The notes under the pieces are model-generated. The model was not told the origin of the DNA. It saw nothing but the letters and a program-made list of their open reading frames with translations, and ran no database searches. Source: Pontederia crassipes (lineage: Eukaryota > Streptophyta > Magnoliopsida > Commelinales > Pontederiaceae). From it: a DNA stretch of 64,000 nt. Of the stretch, positions 13,051 to 26,460 are shown in pieces. The translations under genes and the position numbers were made by a program. How positions within the stretch are numbered: the stretch's first letter is position 1; every line of letters begins with the position of its first letter. Location: NCBI GenBank assembly GCA_030549335.1, contig CM060189.1, positions 27,055,001 to 27,119,000 on the forward strand, read 5' to 3'.

Positions 13051-16000
13051 TCAGAAGTGTGCCAAACTGTATATCAGAATCCAGGCGAGCTGCAGTGCAG
13101 AGAAAGACAAGGTCATTAATGCATAATTGTCAGTTACAGTTCAGGAATAATATTTTTCTCAAAAAAAAAGTTCAGGAATAATAAACCAGCATATTGATAG
13201 AGCCAAAGAACGAATGGATTTGAGAGGTTTGTGAACAGATGCATGAATAAAGAGTCTACGGATTAACCAAAGGAAGGAAGAGGACTAAAGCAAATGTTGC
13301 ATGGTGAACTATACATGCACCAGCGGGAATATCATAATATGTAATAGCTGAGTCCAGGTCTGGAGATCTTAAAAGAGGGAAAACTTCACTAGAGGTCACG
13401 TGATAACTGAGCTTAAAACTGATTATGTGAAGGAAAGTTGTCAGATGTTTTGAACAATTTTAAAAAGCAGCAAAGCTCTTTACCAGGAAAAGGGAGAATG
13501 ACGCAAATAGCCCTTCTTGCAACAGAGTCCCATGGCCACCATAGTCATCTTCATCAATTTTTAGCACTCGAGTATAGTATCCATAGATGATACCAGTAGA
13601 TAGCAGCAAGAATCTGAAAACAGTGGAACATTCACCATATAAAATCTTGAAGAACTTAGAGACCTGAACATGATTCATGCATAATCCATGTACACTTCTT
13701 AGGGCATGCAGGGAAGTTAGATTGTTGAGTGCCCTGATGGCCATAAATGTTATAGAAATTGTGAATTTATTTTGTGGGTCATTTTTGCAGAAACTACAAT
13801 GCGGGACTTAAGTCATAATCTAATATTCACATAAAGGTAGAGTCCATTTATGTTGGACTACATCAGAAAAGGGAAACTCTCTTTAACAGCTATCCATTTA
13901 TACAAAGAGATACTACACTCCATGAAATTAGAACATAAGCGTATATGATATTTGAAAGGTAAAAAAGAAGGCTCTGTGATTTAGTAGGATAAGAAAAAAT
14001 ATTGACTAATGAAATGCATCCTATGAAGCAACTTTGATGCAGGGAGCATATTTGAAAAGTAACACGGAGGTTTGCACTCAGTGAGTAGTATTTTAGATCT
14101 TTTCATTAGGACGAAAATAGTCCAGAGGAAAGCTGATAGAATAAAGTCATTTAAAAGGGAAAATCTCAAGAAAAAGTAATGTGGATAAAAAGTCATCCAT
14201 TTATTATATGGAGATGAGCTTTGTTTCTTGAGAAGAATGACGTACATAATTGTACAAGATGTAATTGCTAATTTCTCATTCATTTTTAAGTGGTGTAATA
14301 ACATGCAATTGCATCTGCTAACTAATTATAAGCACGAAAATGCAATCTGTCAAGTCAAGTCGTGTGTTCGCATTCTCCAACTTCTGGCCATGCGAGCATC
14401 TTCATGAACAGAATTTGTGACTGACCCATTAAAAAGACATGTCAAGTATTTCATTTCAAAATCAGCATGAAATCACATATAGACTTGTGGTGTCGAGAAA
14501 GTCAAACTGAAATTCTAGTGTACGAATGTAAAGAAAGTAAATTTAATATAATGATAAGAAGTCAAGTACATGTTTATCATTGGAGTCTATTTATCATCAA
14601 GGTTGTCAGATTTCAGAATTTGAAGCATTCGTCTAACAAACCTATTTTAAAAGGTCCAATTAATCCCAATGTTTTTTTAGAATAACAAAGGTATTGTTGT
14701 GTAATAAACAAAGCCAATATACATTTCTTTGGAAAGTGGACTTCTCTAAAGCATATGATGCCAATATAACAAGTTTCTCCCTTGAAAATGCAATCCCTTG
14801 AAAAAAGGATTTCTTTGGAAAGTGGACTTCTCTAAGACATATGACGCCTTGGACTGGACCTTTTTCTGAAACTCCTTATATAAGAGAGGCTTTTCGATGA
14901 AGTGGATATCATGGATGAAACGGTGTGTACAATTTCTTTCCCAACTCTCATAAATGGTTCCCAGTGGTTGGATTCAACCTACGTGGAGTCCTCCAAGGCT
15001 GCCCCTTTGCCCCAATGTTATTCATACTTGCAGTTGATGCGCTGGCCTGCTGCACATTTTCCTTGTGTAGTGCTGGTCTCATATCCGGGTTCATAGGCAA
15101 TATAAGTCAGGGCTCACTCGTTCCACTTGTACAATATGCCGACGATACTACATTCTTCATCGAAGGCTCTAGGGAGGTAGAAAGGATGACTTCTATTCTT
15201 GTGAAGGTGTTTTTGGGGATTTTTCTAGCTTAAACATTAACCATTTAAACAACAACAACAACAAAGCCTTATCCCACTAGGTGAGGTCGGCTACATGGAT
15301 AAACATTAACCATTTAAAATCTTCATTTATACCTTTTGAGATGGATGACCAAGAGGCAATTGGTTGCTCTATGATACTAGAAACTCCCATTAACATATTT
15401 GGGCCAGCCTCAAAGAGTGAACACTAGTCATGGAGAGGATGGAGCATCAACTCGAGTGCAAAGCTTCTGTCCAAAGGAGGGCGACTTACTCTTGCGCGAA
15501 CAGTTCTATCAGGTGTATTTCTTATCTATATTACCTCAGCCAAAATAAGTTGAAGTTTGCATTGACTCAATCAGGAGCAAATTTTTTTGGACACATTCTG
15601 GAAGTAATAATCATGGTGTTCATTTGGTGGCATGTAAGGATATCTGCATGCCTCATTCTGAAGGAGGTTTTGATGTCCATGTACTTCGAAGAGCAAATAA
15701 AGCATTGCTATCAAATGGGCATACAAAATCTTGAGCAATACATATAACGGTTATCTTCATATGTCATGGGGGTTTCTATCTTGGGAACAACGAATTGTGA
15801 CGCAAAGTGGATGCTCATCTTTTTGGAAGGAGGTGATGGCTACATTACCTAATATCAGACCATGCATCTTGTTGATGCTAGGTAATGGAAGATAGCTTCA
15901 TTTTCGGAAAGATCCCTGGGCTGGCCTTGATTCACTAGCACAAATATTCCCTGGGCTATATGCCATGGCAGCGGACAAAGACATTAAGGTGGCAGAATGT

Positions 16001-18210
16001 TGATCTATATCGGGAGGTCACAATGGGCCTGGCTGCCATCTTTCACAAGTAATTTGTCAGAACAACAAATAGATGATTTTGTTGACATACTTGATAAATT
16101 GGATGAATATGCTCCTGAAGATAACATAACAGACATCTGGGTATGGTCAGTCGGTATTTTTTTTAGCCTGGAAGGTATATGAAATGTTAAGTGCAGCTGA
16201 TGTAATCGATGATGGTGACTTTAAGTCAGATTGCGCCATTATATGGAAGAGCTAATTACCGCTAAGAATCAAAATTTTTGCTTGGCTTCTTCGACGTGGG
16301 CGACTCCTCACCAAATCTTATAGATCCCGATGGCTGGCATCACCTGTGTTTCGTGCAATAGTGCTGTCGAGGATATTAAGCACTTGTTTTTTGAGTGTGA
16401 GATGGCAAGAGAAGTATGGGCATCACCAGAAGTCAACGACTTAATGTATCGGTAAAAGCATTTTGGAGCTCCTTTCGGAGTGGTAATGTGATGGGGAACC
16501 AATAGAGATATGTCTCGAGGCGGAGCAGAGTGCTAACCATATCTACTCTATGGGCAATCTGGTCACAAAGGAATGCAGTCATCTTCAGGAATGGGTGATG
16601 CTACACAGATAGAGTTATGTAACATATGGTCGTGCGAGTAGTGGAGAGAGAAATTCAGCATTCAATTACTTTTGTTGTAATTATGATGTAACCTATTTTT
16701 ATCATTAATAAATCTGGATGTCTACCAAAATGGTAGTCATCCTTTCCGCTCTAAATAAAACAAAGCCAATGCCATAAATATGAGAAGACAATAAAGTAGA
16801 GCACTAGCATTTTTGTGGTCAATCTGGCATCAACATAATGATTGCATTTTCAAGGGATAAAATTGTTATATTTATAACATTGTAATAGCAGCTACAGACT
16901 TGGCATGTGAGTGGCCGAGGCTATAACATATCTGTGATAAACACATTTTTTACAATTAATAAAAATTGGATGTGAGCACCTGGCTCACATCATTTCCCTT
17001 CTCACAAAGATAAAACTGCTTTATTAAAAAAGTAATGGCACCTGTTTTACCAATGTTTTTTTCCTAATAGAAGTTTTCTGATAATTCAGAAATTCAGGAT
17101 AAACGGATAGATATAGGTGATGCATGTTAGCCAGCATCACATGAACCCCTCCAGAGGTCCTACCTCCCAACTGATCAACATTTAATTGGATCTTCTTTAT
17201 GACGACCTTTTAATATTTTACACAAGATTGCTTAGTTGATATCAGGATTTGAGCAGCAAGTTTTGTTTGTTTCAGTTTCATCTCTCAATTTATATTCTTT
17301 GTGCGTGAAAGATCCTAAATGGATCTAATTAAATCAGTCCAAGATGGAGTTAAGGAATCTTGGAATAATCTTCCAAATCTCTAATCCTCTGCATGTATTT
17401 TTCCCTCAAGTGCGAGTTGAAGTATGCACAATGAGGACTACTCAAAATAACCTGTTATCCTTTTAGACGTAAAATAAAAGCCCTTCCCAAAACAAAAAAA
17501 AAAAAAGAAGTGCAGTTTGATTTATCTAGTTTATTGAAATTCACATAGAAATTCTTATATATGAAAACAAAAGAAATTCAATTTTTTTTGCGTGCTCACT
17601 AATGTAACTTTCTTTGCATTATAATATCCTGAAAAGTTAAAACCACGTGGATCAATTCACAAAACCTTTGAACAAGTGAAACTAACTTTCAATATTACTA
17701 ACTTTTTAAAGGGGAAAATGATGATTAACCAAGTTGTTAAGCATCCAAAGGATGACGCTTTTTACATCAGAAGCTTGAACAAAGAGTTTCCACAACAGAA
17801 AAAAGAGATATTTTTTCTCTAGATTCTGTCTGCTATCAATCCACTGGATCAAGATTACAGTTTGAACCAAAAGAGTGGAATGCGAGAGATCGAGGGACTA
17901 ACGCAAGGATCCAAATCCCGCCGACGAGAGGGACAGCGCCCCAAAGCAAGCCGAAGGCAAGGCCGAGGCCCTGGCGGATCCAATGCAGCACGTCCAACAA
18001 TTGATCCTGCAAAGCCACGAGCATCAGATCCAGGAAAGAAGAAGAGTGGAGAAGCATCCAAAGTGATCGAGGGGAACGACCGGTTACCTTGTCCCAAGAT
18101 AAATCGGGATCGAGCAGCTTGGCGAACTTGAAGGAGAGCGCATGGCCATTGGCGGGCGCCGCCGGCTGCTGCTGGTGCTGTTTCCCGGACTTGCTGCCGC
18201 TCTTCTTCAT
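13051..18210 (-). CDS. RAB5IF/OPTI-like protein (Rab5ip/EMC6 superfamily), complete, 4 exons
   Basis: The exons on the minus strand are 18210-18088, 18006-17903, 13613-13484 and 13089-13051. All junctions are GT-AG, the phases agree, and the product is 131 residues. Residues 1-41 form a basic Gln/Ala-rich cytosolic head ending LLDPDLSWDK. Exon 2 gives DQLLDVLHWIRQ and the first hydrophobic segment (GLLWGAVPLVGGIWIL). Exon 3 gives the second segment and the family motif STGIIYGYYTRVLKIDEDDY. The C-terminus is WILIYSLAHF followed by TGA. This is the plant Rab5-interacting family; the human relative RAB5IF (OPTI) partners TMCO1 in the ER multipass translocon. An ER membrane role in plants is inferred. 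The last exon encodes only 12 residues plus the stop, and intron 2 (4.3 kb) carries an L1 LINE in antisense orientation. Confidence 0.9.
14719..16753 (+). mobile_element. 5'-truncated L1-type LINE in intron 2 of the RAB5IF-like gene
   Basis: Plus-strand translation in mixed frames gives reverse transcriptase blocks: a VDFSKTYDALDW-like block near 14840, RGVLQGCPFAPMLFILAVDA near 14980, and QYADDTTFF near 15132. A zinc-binding RT-associated region follows near 16260-16420 (IKIFAWLLRRGRLLTK, then a CxxC...H..C pattern). Stops and frame changes show it is dead. It is flanked by a near-identical direct repeat ending CAAAGCCAAT (14703-14718 and 16754-16770, one-base length difference), consistent with a target duplication. 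An 81-base tandem duplication near its left end repeats the KVDFSK block (about 14731 and 14812). It opposes the host gene in orientation. Confidence 0.8.
15250..15300 (-). mobile_element. 51-bp RTE-type 3' tail inserted in the L1 LINE
   Basis: The minus strand carries only the last ~51 bases of the RTE/SINE tail found elsewhere in the window (CCTCACCTAGTGGGATAAGG then TTG repeats). It is bounded by a perfect 18-bp duplication AAACATTAACCATTTAAA at 15232-15249 and 15301-15318. It is therefore a genuine, extremely 5'-truncated insertion that postdates the LINE. Confidence 0.9.
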
Positions 18211-18555
18211 GATGCACGAGGTGTATCTTGACTCGGAGTAGAACCCCCCAAAGGAGGCAAAAGACTCGGCAGACGGATGGGGCGTTGAACACAGAGTGCG
18301 GACGCCACCAAGTTTTGCGGAAAAGAGTTTTTTTTTTCTTTTCTTATTTTGGAATTTACCCTGACTATTGAAAACCCAGGGTTTATTTTTACAGTTTTTT
18401 TGTCAAATTACAATTTTAACATTTATTATGATTTGAAAAAGGGTGATACAAAATAAAATACAAAATCATCGTAACTAATTTAGTAATTTTAGGCCTTATA
18501 ATATCGAATGAACTAGTTTAGTTTTTTTTTTAAAAGAAAACTCATAAACATCAGC

Positions 18556-18721
18556 AAAGGGTATAATTGTAATTCAAAAAATGTAAATGCAAATCAATTG
18601 AAAAATTGAGGATGCATAAAATGAAAAGTTAAAATGGTAAAGGGTATAATTGTAATTCAAAAAATGTAAATGCAAATCAATTGAAAAATTGAGGATGCAT
18701 AAAATGAAAGGTTAAAATGGT
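18556..18721. repeat. 83-bp unit repeated twice in tandem
   Basis: The stretch starting AAAGGGTATAATTGTAATTC at 18556 recurs at 18639 with almost no change, so the period is 83 bases. The near identity implies a recent duplication. Confidence 0.9.
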
Positions 18722-21700
18722 GGGTTGGGATATTTACGGGTGAAATTGAATTTGATTCATAAACAAATGCGATCTTATCAAAGGTAGCACTTTCTAAATG
18801 GCAAATTAGATAGAATCGTCAAGAATTTTTAAATTAAAAATATTACTTAATATTTTATTTTAAAAATTAAATATTTTTTTCAATGTTATTTGCATACTTA
18901 AAATAATTTTATTTTAAAATTTAAATAAAATATATAATTGTAAATAAATAAAAAATCTTCATGTCAGATTGGGTCGAGTCAAGTTAGAACTTTATCTGGT
19001 ATCCGACTCGACCATGACCTAGGGTTCCTCGGAGAAAATGAGTATTTTCATAATTTAAAAACAAAAAATAGCCTATGAAAGAAAGGTAGAAAAACTCGAA
19101 GAAAGACGAAGCGCTTCATCGAAATTATCATCCTCATCATTCCAAACATTAACATATTTTATTTACATATGTATGCTTATTGTACATAAAATTTCATAAA
19201 TGAGGCTAATTTAAAATGCTCACAAACTATTTATTAAAATGGTAAGTTATTAACTAATGCAATATGGTACCATAAGTTAGATAAGAGTTGTGGATTTACG
19301 TAGGTTATTGATTTAAATAAATTATATTATTTATTGAATATCGAAGTAAGGTTGTATTATTATAGTTAATGTACTTTGGTATGTTTGTTTAATGCAGTGA
19401 AATAGGGAATTTACATTATCTATGCATTGTTTGTAGTAATATAATATGATTAGTTATATAAGAAATTCCATGAAAAAAGGTTATTGGGACATTATTATTC
19501 TTTTTTCATAATGTTGTATTATATTACATTACATATAATTAAATAATAATCACTTATCATACATTTTAAATTTGATTCAACATTTTAATCTTGTTAACAA
19601 CGCAAAATACATTTCTAGTTCCGGTATTGCACCCAACAACTCGTTATAACAATAATTTTCTAATTTTTTTTAAGTTACTCTATTTTAATTACACACAAAA
19701 TTATAATTCAAATGTCTTATAAAAAAACAAAGAAGAATTCAAATTACCCACCAAATATAGAATAGTACAAGAAGTATTAAGAAAATAAATTTTAATTTTT
19801 TGAAGATCTTTTGGACACTTATGCACATACAAAAAATCAAACTTAAAACCTTAAAAATTTTACCACTTGCCAACTAAATCATTTGTTGTGGGTGAAAAAA
19901 TGGATTGCTTTCGACCTAAATCAATTGTTGTGAGTGAAAATTATTTCAGACTTTTAAAACACTTTTTACAATTAAGTTGTATTGTACATAAATATTAAAA
20001 ATTTTAATTACATTTTTTCCAATTGTAATTAGGCTTAAGGTTTTAATGTTTTTTTTGCAATAGGTATCTATTTTACTTGAATTTTGTTTAATCTACTACT
20101 TATGTAGAAAAAGTTCGGATTGAGATGTAATAAGAGGCATAACAATCATCTCGTAGCTATGGATATTGATTTATTTTATTGTGATGAACCTTTCATGTTT
20201 TCTTTAATATTATTATTCTTGGATTCCTTGGAAATTCGATAAAATTTTAAATGTGAACTTCTGCATATCGAATTAATATATGTGGTTCCACTAAATGTCA
20301 TCAAAATAGTTTATCGTTTAGTGTTTAATGTTGAAAATTCAAAATAGTTTATTGTTTAGTGTTTAATGTTGAAATTTCATTCTTTCATCATGTAAAAAAT
20401 GTTTTATTGTTTTCATGAATTCTCAAAACAATTTCATATCCTTTCCAATCATAACAATGTCATCTACCTAAAATGAAGATACGTCCATTTTTTTACTTTA
20501 TAACCTCAAAGTTTTTGCTTTGTGACCTCACGAATGAGAGGCTCATTGTGCGCACTAGGTGATATAGGACTAATAACCAAATGTTAATGGACAAAGTTTT
20601 CCACTATAGATTACTGAATTCTATAAATAGTCTATAGTATATCTTCAGTTGACTAATAATACTTGAGTTGAGGGTGGTATAGTACCCCTTGCCTTTATGA
20701 TGTGTGAGTTTAAGGTAACTTATGATTTGGAGTTAGATCATACATATTTTGGCCTTTTAAACTAGATAATCTCATATTGTTAATGATTTGTGACCTATAT
20801 TTAATAATTATAAATTCATGACTTTTACCATAACTAAAATGTCCTCCCATCTATTTCAAATGAACACAATGACTAGTTTGAGTTATTCAATGCAACTTTG
20901 GACCCTTAACAAGCAAGATGACATCAACATGAAAAAAGCATGAGAAAAGCTAGTTAGATACTGACCCTCCTCCTATTTGGAAGCCAAAATTCGTGAAATG
21001 ATAATCAATAATGGCAATTACGATAATGAACATGACAAAGCGTGAAGACTTTTGTCCTTTTCAACACCAATGTGTCCTCTTGTCACATTCCTTAAATATT
21101 TCTAAATATTATATTTCTTAATATCACAATTTTGTAGTTGTAATAATTGACAAATATGTTATTCCAATACAGATTATGTTTCATATGTAATAATATTAAA
21201 CTACAAGAGTTCATAAATTTTGCAAGTTGTGCTCTTGATAATTAACCTTATCATATAACTTCATATTTGTGTGGAACTAAACCCACTAATCAATTATAGA
21301 GATATTCGAATCCAATTTGGAATGTAACTTCCCTTTAGTGCATAAGATTAGTCCCTTGGGTTCACAAAGTTGGTAACAATATAAATTCCTAAGATCTTAT
21401 ATGGAGTAAGTGTCAACGTCTTATGTATGCTAGACAAAAAGAAAGATGATGACCCAATCTACTCAACGATATTTTTTCATGATGGTACTTATGAGTTAAG
21501 GTGCTCATGCCCCTAATGATTGAACCTAGGTCGACCTATTAGTTTTTTTAACTTCATATTCTTTTCATGTCAATACGAAATTATCTTTTATTTGGATTTT
21601 AAAAAGTATTTATAAAATTAAATTTCAGGGAATCCAATTTTAAACATCTCTTTGAATAAAAAATATTTTTTATACATATTTCTTATTGTGCATCAACATT

Positions 21701-21929
21701 TTTCTTAATCAAAACTTCATTTTAAATTACTTAAATCAATTTACCATGATCTATTATAACAAAAAAATTATTGTCGAGACTTTATGTTCAAAAGTTCTAA
21801 TATTTTAAAAAAAGCACATTTCCATATCTTTAATAATATTACACCCCATTTTGCTACCGAACAATTAAAGTTGTCATTGATATCTTAACACATGTATACT
21901 AATTTATATCAATCACATAATACAATTAA

Positions 21930-22870
21930 AGATCAACATGTGTGATCTTATATGAATTAAGTTAGGGATAATATTACATGAGCCATATAACCTGAGAATC
22001 TTTTTTCATTCCATGACTTATAATGTTTTATTGAAATCACTTTTTATTCTTGAAACATAAGTTTTATTAACGATTTTAAGAAGTCCCAAATGATTTCTCC
22101 AAAGGCACGCAACCACTCAATAAATATGCACGATCATCATTATATAATATATATTCATAAATATCACTTGGCCCATAAGGTGAGCCTAACATGAAAGCAC
22201 TTGTTGACACATGATAATATTTGTCCACAAGCAAACTTCACATTTTTTAGCCAATAGAACTTAAATAGAGTTATTTATCTTGTTAATGTTTATTAAAATA
22301 ATAAAATACTATAATTTATCTTGTTATTTATTAATTTACATAGTTCGAGGGATAACATACTCTGCAAGCACTTCTTGATGATTTCATGAGTACATGTGAT
22401 CATATATGAATTAAGTTATAAATATTACATGAACCATGTAATCTCTTTTGTTCTTTTAGGAAACTATTTTGTGTCATGACTTAATATCTAATTGAACTTG
22501 TAATACTTTATTCAAAATCACTTTTTTCCTTTAATTAAAATTTCTCTAGTGATTTTGAGAAGGTGCAAGTTGTTTCTCCTAATGTATGCAACCACTCAAT
22601 GCACACCATGATGATAATACATATACATATACATACACATATGTATGTATGTATGTATGTATGTATAATCATAACATGAAAGCACTTGTTGTGATGGAAA
22701 TATTGTCCACGAACAAACTTCATCTTGCAATTATAGCTTCGATAAAGTTAATTGCGCTGTTAATTTCTATTCGAATAATAAAATATTATATGTTTTAGGA
22801 GCTTATTAATTTGCATATTTTAGAGTTAACATACTCGCCGAAGCATTTATTAATGATTTCATTAGTATAC
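21930..22870. repeat. Old diverged tandem duplication, about 450-bp unit
   Basis: Blocks recur in the same order about 450 bases apart. TGTGATCTTATATGAATTAAG (about 21940) pairs with TGTGATCATATATGAATTAAG (about 22395). GCAACCACTCAAT (about 22109 and 22588), GAAAGCACTTGTTG (about 22193 and 22679) and TTCATGAGTAC/TTCATTAGTAT (about 22383 and 22858) follow. Substitutions and small indels separate the copies. No protein is recognised. Confidence 0.7.
22622..22667. repeat. ATAC/GTAT microsatellite
   Basis: ATACATATACATATAC passes into about six GTAT repeats, giving a compound, partly self-complementary microsatellite. Confidence 0.9.
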
Positions 22871-25439
22871 TATCAATGCTTATGTTTGAGTATAAGAGTC
22901 ATTATAATCTTCAATTTCAATAATAGATTTATTTACTAATGATTGCCCTTTCTTACAAATGTGTCATCTTTGTCACTTCTCATCTTGTGAAAGTATAGAC
23001 TTCTAAATGCAAATATAGATGTGTAGGTACGTGCCCCTTCATTTTTTGAGATAATTTTTTAATATAAGTGTAAGAAGATAAAGGAAGAAGCATCAAATCA
23101 CCTCATGATTTGAACGAAATTGATGTTGCAATTAACCTTCATAATGGATTGCTTAAAATTTGACTTATATTTGAGTAAAAAAAGACAACTATCTTAGAGG
23201 ATCATCAAGCTTTCACTTCACACCAAATATTTGGGAGGGCTTCATAAAAGAGTATCATCAGTTGATGGTCACTCTAATCTACAACATGACCCTATAGTCA
23301 TTCAAAATAGTCTAATACTTGAATACTTGAATATTGAATTAGAGTGATAAAACTTTGCTAGTTTTTTAAGCACATTTTTTATTATATTGTTTCTCCATTG
23401 ATCAAGAATTTCAGTCCTCGAGAAGTACCGTGATCATCCAATAAGAAGACTTTTAATTTATTCAAATTAACGATTTGAACACCTATTGATTCTAATTCTA
23501 TGAATTTTTCTAGAACACTTTTCTCTTGAATACAATTTAAAAAAGTTTCGAATTGTCTAGTATTCAACCAATTAGTAACTCAAGATTTTTTTACTTTTGG
23601 TAGTATGAAAAATGCTAATAAGGGCATAAAAGAAAGCCCATGCTCGTGTTCTTCTCATCTTTAACCAAATGAATTATTGGATATCAATTGATACAAGTTT
23701 CTCCTTGGATGTTTCTAGGGTGCAATGATATGTGAAATATTTATTGACTCGAGAAGAAACCCATCCAGCTATATCACTTTCATCCTAGTGTGAAAACTTG
23801 AATTTCATTTGAAAGGTTAAATAGGTCGATCGATATGTTCATTATCTTCGTATCCTTCACCACATGATCTGTCAAGGTGGGATGATAGTGATCCGAGATG
23901 ATATAATAGTAATCCAATTGTAACTCTAAATTAGGCTACTTTGATAAATTAATTTTTAAGAGTGTTGCTCTAAATATCTATTGAAATAAAAACAATATTC
24001 AATTAAATTATTCCAATAGTTTATGTTCATAAGGTAAAAGGAGGAATCAAAACAAGAATAGGAAAAATAATAGGAAATGGATAAAATAATTTTTAAAAGT
24101 GAAATTTGTTCTACACTAAGGTGTAGCATGGGATTGTGGCCATTCAAAAGTCAATCAACATTTGGACTTAAAATCGTGCAAGCTTATTCACGATCATCAA
24201 TTTTTAACCAAAAACTCAAGTTGAATAAAAAAATCAAACCAAATAGATATCCATAAATTTAGAGATTGTAGATCTTTTCTTCCGAAATGTGTCGCTCACA
24301 TGACTCCTTTCCTCTTCTCTATGAATAAATAAATCAATGATGGCTCCCCTATGAACTCTTATTGTGTATCTTCACTCTAAATGAATGGGGAATGAACACT
24401 TCCCTCTAAATGAATATGGCTGATCAACCATTGTGATAGAACTTTTTTCCAAAACTTCCTCTTTGTTCGCGTAGCTTTTCTATATTTCATCCATGACAAC
24501 TGATGGAAATTAAGGAATGAAAAATAATAATTAACTTCTAGTCAATTATCAATGCATGATAATCAAGTAAAAAATATCCAGGTAAATATGGATGATGTAA
24601 TATTCTTTTTCTATCCATAGATCATTAGTGTATTGATTAAGTTTATTTATCTTCATGATATGGTCCTCTTTGTTCTGTAATTTTCTAATAGTGTCATGAT
24701 AATGAATGATTGATGTGCATATAGTTATGATCATTTGTAATGTATTTGATAAATTATTATTTTTATCTCTTTAATGCTTAATTTATATTATTATGTATCA
24801 ATTCCTATTTCACAAGCATAACACAAGTTCCTCAATTATTTTCTATCTTATTGAGGCTTAATAAATGTGTATATCCCCTCTCATTTTACTATAGGTATCA
24901 TCATATCATCCAATTAGTTATGAATTATGACTAAACATTTGAATCATCACCATAATCTCCACTCAATTAATTATTAGAGGCTATACACAGATTAAACAAT
25001 AATATAAATATGACTTCCAATTAAACTTGAGTGCTTAAACTCACCTCACTTTCCTTTTATATTTCAAGACATCTTTGATATTAACAATCTACTTCTCTAC
25101 TCATGTATTTAGTAGATATCCCCAAAAATAAAACCCCTTGATCTAATCTTTTTGTTGGTAGTCTCCATCTTAGGTTCCATCCACCTTAGAAAATTATCTC
25201 TTTTTGTTGGTTGTACCTTCCTGCAAATGAGAGGTATGAGAAGGGAGTTTTAGGCACCAAATTCAATAAAAAAGAATTTTACCGATTACAATTAATGATT
25301 ATAATTAACCTATGGTTTAGGTCCTTACACTGAGATTGGCATAACGAGAGAAAGCAATGTCATAATTTTATATTTAAAAAGTTAGGAGTAATATTTTGTT
25401 CCATTGTAATAGGCACATTTCTTCCACTACAAGAAAAAG

Positions 25440-25965
25440 CCTGATTTTCGATGGTTTGTTTTCGACGGGCCGAAATTCTTCTGAAATACAGACGGCTTTT
25501 TCGACGGATCGAATAAACCGTCGAAGTTTTCGTTAGGTAATTTTCGATAGTTCTAGTCGTCTAAATTTTCGACGGTTCAGAATTCGTCGAAACTTTCCGT
25601 CGAAAGCTTCGATGATCGTAACCGTCGATAATTTTTTCGACGGTCTAGACCATCGAAAGTTTCGACGGTTCACCTATCCGTCGAAACTTCAAGCGGTCAA
25701 AGCCGTCGATATATTTTAAAGTTGGACGTATATTATTATTTTAATTTTCGACGGTTCCGAGCGCCGAAAGTTGCGACGTTTCACGGAACCGTCGATATTT
25801 TGGCGGTCAAACCCATCGAAATATTAACTATTTTTATTAATTAAAATATTCTACATTAATTATTTTTGACGGTTTTGGTCGACGGTTTTTAAGAATCGTC
25901 GAAAGTTTCGACGATTTTGTATAACCGTCGAAAGTTCCGATGGTTTGACTAGCGGGTTTGACCGT
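25440..25965. repeat. 5' subterminal repeat region of the CACTA element
   Basis: A dozen or more short copies of the CGACGGTT / AACCGTCGAAA word occur in both orientations, able to form many small hairpins. This is typical of CACTA subterminal transposase-binding arrays. Confidence 0.85.
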
Positions 25966-26059
25966 CTTAATTTGAAATAATATTATATAATATTTACCTA
26001 AGTTTCGAAGGTTATGATCGTCGAAAACTGACTATATAAATAGCCGACCCCACAGTCAC

Positions 26060-26460
26060 TTCCTCCGTTTCGATCCCGGCCGCCCTCTCTTCTACCATCG
26101 AAAGCTCACGCGCATTCCGTCCGGAGGCGCCCTCCGGTACCTGCATTGCCGAAGCCTCGCCGCCTGAAGCCCTCGTCAGCCGCCCGAAGCTCTCGTCCGC
26201 CGCCTGAAGCCCTCGTCAGCCGCCCGAAGCTCTCGTCCGCCTCCTGAAGTTGTCGTCCGCCGCCAGGTCTCCGCCGCGACTGCAACCTCCGGCCCAGGTA
26301 CGCTCCAATCCCCGCCGGCTGAAGCTCTCTCCGCCCTCCCATGCCAAATCCGGCCGCCCTCCACGCGCGGCGGCTAGACCCGGCCACCTTCCGCGCGACG
26401 GCCAGATGCGGCCGCCCTCCGCGCAGCAGTCGGATCTGGCCGCCCTCCGCACTGTCAATT
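26060..26460 (+). other. GC-rich leader of the CACTA element with a 40-bp tandem duplication
   Basis: A GC-rich island sits just inside the 5' subterminal repeats. The 40-base unit starting CGCCTGAAGCCCTCGTCAGC at 26161 is repeated exactly at 26201-26240, and related GAAGCTCTC-type words continue after it. TATATAAATA at 26032-26041, just upstream, could be the TATA box of the transposase gene. The overlapping open frames on both strands are products of GC bias. Confidence 0.6.

Larger units (their letters stand above)
18300..25424. other. AT-rich intergenic spacer
   Basis: No gene with a recognisable domain is present on either strand. The stretch contains an 83-bp tandem duplication, a 36-bp duplication near 20307-20378 (TTTAGTGTTTAATGTTGAAA twice), an old tandem duplication (about 21.93-22.87 kb) and a GTAT microsatellite. 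These are listed separately where supported. Confidence 0.65.

Noticed and set aside
14925-15233. A host reverse-transcriptase-like gene
   Set aside because: The QYADD and QGCPFAPMLF blocks belong to a dead L1 LINE with flanking duplications.
17862-18292. Long frames overlapping exons 1-2 of the RAB5IF-like gene on both strands
   Set aside because: They are shadows of the GC-rich exons; the spliced minus-strand model explains the conserved residues.
25440-25965. CRISPR-like array of short repeats
   Set aside because: The repeats occur in both orientations with irregular spacing inside CACTA ends of a plant genome.
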